A stretch of DNA of 44,632 nt from Planctomycetaceae bacterium (GTDB taxonomy: Bacteria > Planctomycetota > Planctomycetia > Planctomycetales > Planctomycetaceae). Under the pieces are notes generated by a model. The model saw only the letters and a list, made by a program, of their open reading frames with translations. It was not told the DNA's origin and did no database searches. The stretch covers positions 1 to 44,632 of the forward strand of contig DLVV01000397.1 in NCBI GenBank assembly GCA_003445035.1. The letters are read 5' to 3'. Below, in pieces: positions 8,595 through 15,453 of the stretch; positions within the stretch are counted from its first letter, which is position 1, and every line of letters starts with the position of its first letter. Position numbers and translations under genes: made by a program.

Positions 8595-9461
8595 ATGACC
8601 ACCTCCACACCGCGAATGATCATCCGCACACAGGTCCTGCTGGCCCTGGCTTTCCTGTTGGCCGCGCCATCCCTCCTGTCCGCCCAGGGACTGATCTGGT
8701 CTCTGCCCGAACAGGAGGGCACGTGGGTGCGTTATGAAGGGGAATACAAGCAGGTCGAGTTCCGTCCGGGCGACGCCACCGGCGACAAGACCTTCAACTG
8801 GCGACGGAACGTGACGATCAAGTCGCTGGTGACACCCGCCGAACACAAGAGAGCGATGTACCGTGGCAAGCAGGAGAACTGCCGGTGGATCGAAATCAAG
8901 GTCGAGACGGGCAAGCCCGGCGAACAGGGTCTCGACACCGGGCCCGGTGGAGCCAGGCTCTACAAGGTGCTGATCCCCGAGGCCCGGATCTTCGGCACAC
9001 TGATCAACAACAACAGCGTCGACGCCGACGGGATTCCCGTATCGTTCCTGCCGATCATCCGGGGCTACCGCAAGCTGGGCAACCGCAAGGAAGAACCGAT
9101 CAAGACGAAGGTCCTGCAGATCTACCCGGCCATCTCGCTGCTGAAACACTACAAGGCGTTTCGTCCCGAAACGGGGCAGCCCGAGGACCCGGAACTCGAC
9201 GCTCTGGGAGCGGTCAACGCAATCAAGTGGCTCGGTGGCGAGACACTACAGAGCCGGGTCAGCCGCTCGGACCACTCCTCGACAATCTGGCTCAGCCGCG
9301 AGGTGCCCTTCGGACTGGCCCGCTGGAACGTCAAGATCACGCGATCCAAGAAACGCCAGACCGATCCGAGAGAGAAGTTCGCGAAGCGAACCGAGACAAC
9401 CGTCGAGATGAAGGCGGTGGCGGTCGGGACCGACGCGAAGAGCGAACTGGCCGTGCAGTAG
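8595..9461 (+). CDS. Secreted protein of unknown function
   Basis: The protein has 288 residues from ATG 8595, with GAGG ten bases upstream. The frame runs further 5' without a better start; an internal ATG at 8616 is possible. An N-terminal signal peptide (IIRTQVLLALAFLLAAPS) ends at a likely cleavage site LLSAQ-G. The mature part has mixed charge and looks beta-rich, with WVRYEGEYKQVEF near the start and SREVPFGLARWNVKITRS near the end. No catalytic motif, metal site or membrane segment is visible after the signal. It is divergent from sppA and converges with the degenerate hydrolase gene 9 bases downstream. I do not recognise a family; resemblance to small secreted planctomycete proteins is an impression only. 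Confidence 0.75.
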   Translation: MTTSTPRMIIRTQVLLALAFLLAAPSLLSAQGLIWSLPEQEGTWVRYEGEYKQVEFRPGDATGDKTFNWRRNVTIKSLVTPAEHKRAMYRGKQENCRWIEIKVETGKPGEQGLDTGPGGARLYKVLIPEARIFGTLINNNSVDADGIPVSFLPIIRGYRKLGNRKEEPIKTKVLQIYPAISLLKHYKAFRPETGQPEDPELDALGAVNAIKWLGGETLQSRVSRSDHSSTIWLSREVPFGLARWNVKITRSKKRQTDPREKFAKRTETTVEMKAVAVGTDAKSELAVQ

Positions 9462-9470
9462 GCGAACCTA

Positions 9471-10442
9471 TCAGGAAGCCTTCGATTTGCGATCTCTCCA
9501 GGGATCCTTCAGTTCGCCGACGTACTTCTTCAAGAACCCGACGATCACGTTCTCGACCCCGAGCTGTTTGCCCAGCAGGTCGGTCCCCTGCAACTGCACC
9601 GGGAAGGGGTTCATCCAGTTGACGCGCTTGCTGGCGTCCTTGGAGATCGGCTTGAGGTAGTTGTAGACCTGGTTGGCATTCTTCAGCGGACCCTTCGCCT
9701 TGCGGTTGCCGACACAGATCAAAAAGGCGACCCTGCCCTTGAGGAACTTCATCGAACGATTGATGGTCAACCCGGGCAGGCTTCCCTGGGGACTCAACAA
9801 CACCAACGCCCTGACATCCTGGCCACGGGGGGTCTGAGCAGCCACGGTGGGTGCGTCGCGGTGAGGCTTCTTGGCCCAGTCGTTGGCAGCGAAGACCACC
9901 GCCAGCGGGCCGCTCATTTCCGCCCCGACCACCGCCATCTTCCGCATGTTCAAACGCTTCTTCTGGTGCTCGGCGTAGACGAACTTCTTGATCGCCTCCA
10001 TGTCGCTGGTGATCATCCGGCCGTAGTCACCCTTGGTCAGGTTGGTGGTCGTACCCTTCTTGCGGCCCTTCTTCTTGCCGGACTTGACGGCCCCCACCGT
10101 CGGCTTGCTCTGGCCGTGCTTTCGCAGGTCGGCGGCGATCACGGCAAAACCCTGGCTCTGCAGGCTCTCGGCCAGACCTCCCTTGCGGGTCCAGATCAGC
10201 CGGCTGCCTCCCTTGGTGTGCAACAGCACCACGACCGCCGCGTTCTCCTTCAGCCGAGACGGGTAATAGGTCATGTGAATCGGCCAGTTGTCTCTGACAC
10301 TGGCAAGCGTGTGGTCCTCCTTGGCCGTCGACTTGCGGGCCTGCTGAGCCAGCAACGTCCCGGAATTGAACAGGACAGACACCACGACCAGCCACGCAGC
10401 CAATCGCCCACCCCCGCGGATCCGAAGAGATTCTGTAGACAT
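9471..10442 (-). CDS. Secreted alpha/beta-hydrolase-like protein with altered nucleophile elbow
   Basis: The protein has 323 residues from ATG 10442 (GAGG with a 9-base spacer); a start at 10469 is possible but adds only a polar leader. A signal peptide (LAAWLVVVSVLFNSGTLLAQ) predicts export. The fold markers of an alpha/beta hydrolase are present: VVVLLHTKGGS for the oxyanion region and FAVIAADLRKHGQS for the next strand. At the nucleophile elbow, where active enzymes read G-x-S-x-G, the sequence is VVGAEMSGPLAV with Glu175 in the nucleophile position. A very basic insertion (SGKKKGRKKGTTT, about 121-133) sits just before it. It may therefore be inactive or use different chemistry. It is divergent from bioD. 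Confidence 0.7.
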   Translation of the reverse strand: MSTESLRIRGGGRLAAWLVVVSVLFNSGTLLAQQARKSTAKEDHTLASVRDNWPIHMTYYPSRLKENAAVVVLLHTKGGSRLIWTRKGGLAESLQSQGFAVIAADLRKHGQSKPTVGAVKSGKKKGRKKGTTTNLTKGDYGRMITSDMEAIKKFVYAEHQKKRLNMRKMAVVGAEMSGPLAVVFAANDWAKKPHRDAPTVAAQTPRGQDVRALVLLSPQGSLPGLTINRSMKFLKGRVAFLICVGNRKAKGPLKNANQVYNYLKPISKDASKRVNWMNPFPVQLQGTDLLGKQLGVENVIVGFLKKYVGELKDPWRDRKSKAS

Positions 10443-10493
10443 GCCGAAGGTCCTCGTAGACCGTTCCAAATCGGGACACGCAACCCCACAGGT

Positions 10494-10523
10494 TTGACAG
10501 CCGTGCAGATTTCAGTCTATGCC
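10494..10523 (+). promoter_or_regulatory. Candidate promoter of bioD
   Basis: A perfect TTGACA lies at 10494-10499, with TATGCC at 10518-10523 after 18 bases. The -10 match is poor, so this rests mainly on the -35 box and its position about 40 bases before the RBS and start of bioD. Confidence 0.3.
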
Positions 10524-10561
10524 AATGACGGAAACCGGTCAATTAGGAGTGGGATTCTACG

Positions 10562-11248
10562 ATGCAGGGGCTGTTTTTTACCGGAACCGATACCGGTATC
10601 GGCAAAACATGGGTCACTTCAATAGCTGCACGACACCTGTCGGCACAAGGGGTCGCCGTGGGTGCCTACAAGCCGACGGCCAGCGGAGTCGAAGACGGGC
10701 GGTGGGCCGATGTCGTGGCACTGGGTGAAGCGGTGGGTGGAGGATTCCCTGAGGAGCGAATTTGTCCGCAGCGTTTCGCTGCCCCGCTGGCCCCTCCCGA
10801 AGCGGCCCGGCAGGAGAACCGCACGGTCGACCCGGTGCTGTTGAGGACCGGAACCGAGTGGTGGGAAAAGCAGGTCGAGGTCCTGTTGGTCGAAGGCGTC
10901 GGCGGATTGCTGTGCCCACTGACGGACACCGAGACGATCGTCGACCTGGCGGCGGACCTGGCCTGGCCATTGGTGATCGTTGCCCGAAACAGCCTGGGGA
11001 CAATCAATCACACGCTGTTGACCATCGACGCGGCCCGCAACCGGGACCTGCAGATCGCCGGCGTGGTACTCAACCAGCCCGATCCACTCGACCCGTTGGA
11101 TCGCTCGCTGGAAACCAACGCCCGGGCCATTGAACACTACGGCAACGTCGATGTGCTGGGGCATGTCGTTCACGGAGAACGCGACTTGCGTCCGTCCGAT
11201 GGCACCGCGACAATCGACTGGTCCGAACTGGCCGGGTGTCGGACCTAG
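10562..11248 (+). CDS. bioD: ATP-dependent dethiobiotin synthetase
   Basis: Closes the ureido ring of dethiobiotin from 7,8-diaminopelargonic acid, CO2 and ATP, the penultimate step of biotin synthesis. It has 228 residues, normal length. The N-terminal P-loop GTDTGIGKT (residues 8-16) is the BioD form of Walker A, followed by YKPTASGVED with the substrate-binding Lys and Thr. The central LVEGVGGLLCPL corresponds to the conserved E-G-x-G-G segment, and VARNSLGTINHTLLT follows. The nucleotide-base region VVLNQ is also present. AGGAG lies upstream with a spacer of about 12 bases. No other biotin genes are adjacent, so it is a single-gene unit here. Confidence 0.93.
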   Translation: MQGLFFTGTDTGIGKTWVTSIAARHLSAQGVAVGAYKPTASGVEDGRWADVVALGEAVGGGFPEERICPQRFAAPLAPPEAARQENRTVDPVLLRTGTEWWEKQVEVLLVEGVGGLLCPLTDTETIVDLAADLAWPLVIVARNSLGTINHTLLTIDAARNRDLQIAGVVLNQPDPLDPLDRSLETNARAIEHYGNVDVLGHVVHGERDLRPSDGTATIDWSELAGCRT

Positions 11249-11339
11249 CCAGATTTTTCGGCGTTTTTCGGAGCGGGCGGCGCGGCCGGGAGCTCGCGCT
11301 CAACGGTTTCAGGTCCCCAACCCATCTGACATCACCACA

Positions 11340-12560
11340 ATGTCTCTCGAAGTTGCCTGCGGAGCATGCCAGGGCCGACTGGTGGTCGAGACCCCCGGTG
11401 TTGTCGTCGCCTGCCCCCACTGTGGACACCACCTGACAACTCCAGATTTCCCGATCGAGACATCCGACGACACCCTGATCACCTCGCCCGACCCACCCAT
11501 CGACACGGATCCCTCTGAAGCCGCGGCCTCCAGCAGCATCTTTGACGAGACACCCGTCAACCCGGACGACTTCAGTGCAACCGAAGCACTCTCCAACGTG
11601 CTTCTGCCGGACCCACTGGAGAGCCCGACGCAACTCGACCCGGCACCCGAGACTGTGGAACCCGAGCCGATCGCTTCGGAGCCCGAGGCGGTTTCTTCGG
11701 AGGCGGAACCCGCCCTGTCGAAACCCGGGCTGGACCCGCCAGAAACGGGACCCGTCTTCCTGGAGCCGGAACCGGCCGGGGCGGATGAGCCAACCGATGA
11801 GCGGGTGAGTCGGCTGAGGCGAAACGACACGGTCTCGAAGAAGGCCTTCCTCCTGCTGCTCAGCTACGCCAGTGCTGCCACCCTGGCGTGCTTCTGGTTG
11901 TTCTACCAGTTGCAGAACGCTCCGCTGAACAACCTCGAACGACTGCCCGATCCGGTGGAATCCGCGGCAGCTGGCGGACAGAGGCTGACACTGGTCGCCG
12001 TCAACAGTCCGATGCCGACCGGCCACACGCTGGCCCTGGGCCAAAGACAGAAATTCGGTCACATCCATGTGACCCCGCTCAAAGTCAGCCGCGAGCCACT
12101 GGAGTTTGAACCGTTCCAACGACTCGGCACCGGAGGCACTCGCGAATCGATCGGGCCGGTCCTGAAGTTGTGGCTGAAACTCGAAAACGCCTCCGGCGAC
12201 CAGAAAATCGCACCCCTGGACCGCACGTTGATGCTGTCGCGGCTGTACGACAACGACCGGATCTTAGCCAACAACTTCGTCCGGCCCGTCAGCGACACCA
12301 ACTGCACGCTGTTGCACGACAACCCAAAAGACGGCAACTGGAACTGGAAAGGCCAGGCCTCCGACGGTCTCCAGGGCAAGGTGCTGAAGCCGGGCGAGTC
12401 GTTCAAGACGTATGTGCCGACCGGCGCCGATGGACTGGCCAACCTGACCGGTCCCCTGCTCTGGCGAGTCCACATCCGCAAGGGATTCAGCGATTCCGGC
12501 CGGGGAGTGACCACGATCTTCGAGGTCGCGTTCGACAGTTCACAGATCGAAGGCGAATGA
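11340..12560 (+). CDS. Zinc-ribbon, single-pass membrane protein of unknown function
   Basis: The protein has 406 residues from ATG 11340; the frame is open further upstream, but this ATG begins right at the zinc ribbon. Residues 1-35 hold two CxxC pairs (CGACQGRL...VACPHCGHHL), a typical small zinc ribbon. An acidic, Pro/Ser-rich linker follows, with repeated E-P/S-E-P units, then one transmembrane helix (AFLLLLSYASAATLACFWLF, about residues 166-186). A folded C-terminal domain of about 200 residues would lie outside the cytoplasm, with many aromatic and charged residues but no recognised motif. The ribbon-linker-TM layout recurs in planctomycete proteins. It follows bioD after 91 bases that contain only a short direct repeat of GTTTTTCGG-like sequence. 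Confidence 0.75.
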   Translation: MSLEVACGACQGRLVVETPGVVVACPHCGHHLTTPDFPIETSDDTLITSPDPPIDTDPSEAAASSSIFDETPVNPDDFSATEALSNVLLPDPLESPTQLDPAPETVEPEPIASEPEAVSSEAEPALSKPGLDPPETGPVFLEPEPAGADEPTDERVSRLRRNDTVSKKAFLLLLSYASAATLACFWLFYQLQNAPLNNLERLPDPVESAAAGGQRLTLVAVNSPMPTGHTLALGQRQKFGHIHVTPLKVSREPLEFEPFQRLGTGGTRESIGPVLKLWLKLENASGDQKIAPLDRTLMLSRLYDNDRILANNFVRPVSDTNCTLLHDNPKDGNWNWKGQASDGLQGKVLKPGESFKTYVPTGADGLANLTGPLLWRVHIRKGFSDSGRGVTTIFEVAFDSSQIEGE

Positions 12561-12579
12561 TCCGGGTGCCGTTGTCCGT

Positions 12580-14412
12580 CTAGGCCGCGCGGCCCAGTTG
12601 TCTCGCCTGGGCGGCCGACGTGTCGACGGTCAACTCGATGCGGAACTCCCATCGCCCCGCCTCATCGGCCTGGAAATTCCAGTGTGGCACGATCAGCTCG
12701 GTGGCCGCACCCCGCACCCGCCACGCCGGTGCGGCAGGAGACCACCCCAGTGACCAGTCGACACCCGTCTGCTCTTCGATCAGTCCCATCCAGTCACCGT
12801 CGGGCAGTTCGTTGATCGATTCCAGGTCGTGGCGTCGGCCCTGGCGATCGTAGCCGTAGCAATCGTCTTTCGAGCCGGTTCCCAGCGGCATCTCGATCGC
12901 CAGGTGGTGGTACGTACGGGGTTCGAGGCCCGCCACGCACCCCTCGAACAACAACCGCCTGCCCTCGCCGGCTTCCATCCCGATCCGCCAGTCCATCCGT
13001 GGTCCGTCAGCCTCTTCGTCCGATTCCCAGATCAACCAGGCCGATCCTCCGGGACGTGCCAAGGTGATTTGCCCCACCCGGGGGGCCACAGAAACCAGCC
13101 GACTGGATCCGTCGATGAAATTCTCACGGTCTGACCCGGGTTTCAGCAACCATGCGGGTGGTCCGCCGGACGTACCGTCTCCGGCATGCCCGGTCAACAA
13201 CGGCAACGACAAACCGATATCTCGCAGCTCCAGTTCGTGCAAACCACGTCCGACCACAGGGTCAATCCAGGCCGTCAAACGCTCACTCTGCAGCATCACC
13301 TCGGTCCGTCCTTCGAGGCTGAAGTCGGCAGCCGTCACATCAACCCACCCCGCCTGGCGATCGTCGAGCCGATCGGCCAGTCGCTCGGCCTCGAGCAACA
13401 ACCGTCTCGCTTCGGCCAGCGCCTCGGGCCGCGGCACCCCGCTCGATTCCGATGCCGCGGCACCCTGGGCCCGATACAGTCCCCACCGGGCCGCACGGTG
13501 TGCCGGATCCAGAAGATCCCGGGACGCCCCGGACCGGTCAATCCTCCGACTGACACCCAGCAAGCGTGCGTGAAGATTCGAGGCGACCGGGTCGCGGTCT
13601 CGCTCCAATCGCCAAAGGCCACCGGTTTTTCCGACCTCCGGCAGGCTGTAACGACCGCGGGACTCTGTCTGCTCCAGTGCGGCCGACGGAGTCACCAGGT
13701 CCCAGTCGACCCCGGCGGACAGCCACTTCAACAGCCTCACCAGGGGACGACCACTCGGCCGGTCACCACCCCACAGCATTGCCACGACCACCGGGCCACC
13801 ATCGAGTTGATGGTGATTCGTTTCGAACCGGCCGGGCAGATCATCCACCCGGCCATCGGCCATCAGTTCCGCGAGGGTCTCGTCGGCCGGCAGCACGCCC
13901 AGCAGTCGACCGTCGGATTCGGTGTAGAACCATCCCGACCGAATCGAGCGCCGCGAGCGACTTTTCGCCGTCGGATCCGGCAACAGGATGACGGACTCCA
14001 GCCCCGCCTCAACCAAATCGTCGGCCATCGTCGGTTCCCAGACCTGGTGAGGCACCCAGCCGCAGGTGGGTCGCACGCCCCAGCGGGTCTCCAACCAATC
14101 GCCTTGAGCAATCACCTGGCCGATCCGGTCCCGGCCGGGCACGGCGGCCAACACCACGTCGCAGGCCGGTCCTCCCAGTGGTTCGATCTGCCCCGTCCCG
14201 ATCAGCTCACCGACTCGCGATGCCACTTCGGGGTGCCGACGGTCGAGCTGTTCCCAGACGGGGACACCGGCCGAGAACGCGAGAGACAACTGGGGAAACG
14301 AATCGAACTGTTCGAGCAGCGGCAGCAGTCCATCGGTGACCAGCGCATCGACAGTCTCGGCGGGACGGCCCACCGGCGCGACCACTCGAACGGCGATCAC
14401 CAACCGCACCAT
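12580..14412 (-). CDS. GH57-fold protein lacking the catalytic residues (pseudo-glycosidase)
   Basis: The protein has 610 residues from ATG 14412 (AGGAG nine bases upstream); GTG 14415 is also possible. The layout is that of GH57 4-alpha-glucanotransferases: an N-terminal (beta/alpha)7 region, a helical middle, and a C-terminal beta-sandwich of the DUF1926 kind with KDDCYGYDRQGRRHDLESIN and ELIVPHWNFQADEAGRW. The hallmark residues are missing. The His-x-His-Gln-Pro motif is replaced by RVVAPVGRP (10-18). The nucleophile motif GW-x-x-E-R-V-W reads CGWVPHQVWEP, with His122 where Glu is expected. The acid/base motif D-D-G-E reads MLWGGDRPSG (about 212-221). It probably binds rather than cleaves alpha-glucan, or has a new role. 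It lies 123 bases after the aldo/keto reductase gene. Confidence 0.7.
   Translation of the reverse strand: MVRLVIAVRVVAPVGRPAETVDALVTDGLLPLLEQFDSFPQLSLAFSAGVPVWEQLDRRHPEVASRVGELIGTGQIEPLGGPACDVVLAAVPGRDRIGQVIAQGDWLETRWGVRPTCGWVPHQVWEPTMADDLVEAGLESVILLPDPTAKSRSRRSIRSGWFYTESDGRLLGVLPADETLAELMADGRVDDLPGRFETNHHQLDGGPVVVAMLWGGDRPSGRPLVRLLKWLSAGVDWDLVTPSAALEQTESRGRYSLPEVGKTGGLWRLERDRDPVASNLHARLLGVSRRIDRSGASRDLLDPAHRAARWGLYRAQGAAASESSGVPRPEALAEARRLLLEAERLADRLDDRQAGWVDVTAADFSLEGRTEVMLQSERLTAWIDPVVGRGLHELELRDIGLSLPLLTGHAGDGTSGGPPAWLLKPGSDRENFIDGSSRLVSVAPRVGQITLARPGGSAWLIWESDEEADGPRMDWRIGMEAGEGRRLLFEGCVAGLEPRTYHHLAIEMPLGTGSKDDCYGYDRQGRRHDLESINELPDGDWMGLIEEQTGVDWSLGWSPAAPAWRVRGAATELIVPHWNFQADEAGRWEFRIELTVDTSAAQARQLGRAA
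12583..12594. repeat. 12-base perfect palindrome between convergent genes
   Basis: GGCCGCGCGGCC lies at the 3' end of the GH57-like gene, just past the end of the zinc-ribbon gene. It has no T-run on either strand, so it is at most a weak bidirectional terminator. Confidence 0.3.
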
Positions 14413-14535
14413 CACCCTCTGCTCCTGAATCCTCGCCTGATGACGACGTCCACGGAGCGCGGAAGATATCGGCCGATCTCACTTCGATCAAGATGACTCT
14501 GGCCATACGCTCGAGTCCGGTCCGCGACCACCGGT

Positions 14536-15444
14536 TCACCCGGAGGTGGAAGTGTCCGCCAGGCTTCTGATCCGGCCAATGATTTCGGCCTGCAGGTCCT
14601 CGGCCAACGGCCCGCGGTCGAGGGCGCGGATGTTTTCGGCAAGGTGCTCCGGATCACAGGTGCCGACGATGATGGTGTGAGCGTGCGGATGCGACAGGGT
14701 CTGTCGCAGTATCAACTCGGCTCGCGACATGTCATCGTCAAGCAATTCGTCCAGCCCGGCTCGTTCCCAGACGGAGTCGAGTGCGGGACGCCGGATCACC
14801 GCGTCGGGGCCTCCGTGAGCGATCCCGCCCCGGACAATGATCCCCGCTCCGGTCTCGGCAGCTCGCGTGATCCCGTCATGGTGTTCGGGTGCCAGGCACG
14901 AATAGGGAACCTGGAAGGTATCGAAGACTCCCAGATCGATCAGCGCCGGCAAATCGGGCAACTTGCTGGAGGACCCGATGTGCCGCACAACGCCCTGGTC
15001 ACGGAAACCTCGCAGCAGATCGATCAGTCCGGCCCGCACGAGCGTCTCCGCATCTCCACCGTGGAACTGCAGGATATCGATCGTGTCGGTCTGCAACCGG
15101 TTCAGACTGGTCTCGATGTTCCGCTCGATCACTTCCTTCGACCAGACGTGATCCAGTTCCAGGTGATCGTCGCACTGGGTGTAGACACACCCGCACTTGG
15201 TGGCCAGGTGGAATTCGCTGCGTCTCGAGCTGATGTACCGCCCGATGCGTTCTTCACTGATCCCGTAGTCGGGTGACGTGTCGATGAAGTTGATGCCGGC
15301 ATCGAGCACGGCATTGAGCATCATCTCGGCCGTCGGATCATCGATCGTCCGGACACCCCACGTCCTCGGGCCGCGCAGTCCCATGCTGCCGTAGCCCAGG
15401 CGGGTGACGTCGAGGCCGGTGTGGCCAAGCGGCTGGCGGAACAT
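14536..15444 (-). CDS. Aldo/keto reductase family oxidoreductase
   Basis: NADPH-dependent reductase fold (TIM barrel) of 302 residues. The full catalytic tetrad can be placed: Asp55 and Tyr60 in NFIDTSPDYG, Lys83 in LATKCG, and His128 in ILQFHGG. The start RQPLGHTGLDVTRLGYGSMG is typical of the bacterial AKR groups that include YgdS/Tas-like and sugar-linked enzymes. The C-terminal cofactor segment shows HTIIVGTCDPEHLAENI. The ATG at 15444 begins 9 bases after the DUF1549/DUF1553 stop, so the two are very likely co-transcribed. The substrate cannot be read from the sequence. In this setting a reductase for a sugar or carbonyl released by the secreted partners is a reasonable guess. Confidence 0.88.
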   Translation of the reverse strand: MFRQPLGHTGLDVTRLGYGSMGLRGPRTWGVRTIDDPTAEMMLNAVLDAGINFIDTSPDYGISEERIGRYISSRRSEFHLATKCGCVYTQCDDHLELDHVWSKEVIERNIETSLNRLQTDTIDILQFHGGDAETLVRAGLIDLLRGFRDQGVVRHIGSSSKLPDLPALIDLGVFDTFQVPYSCLAPEHHDGITRAAETGAGIIVRGGIAHGGPDAVIRRPALDSVWERAGLDELLDDDMSRAELILRQTLSHPHAHTIIVGTCDPEHLAENIRALDRGPLAEDLQAEIIGRIRSLADTSTSG

Positions 15445-15453
15445 CTGCCCGCA

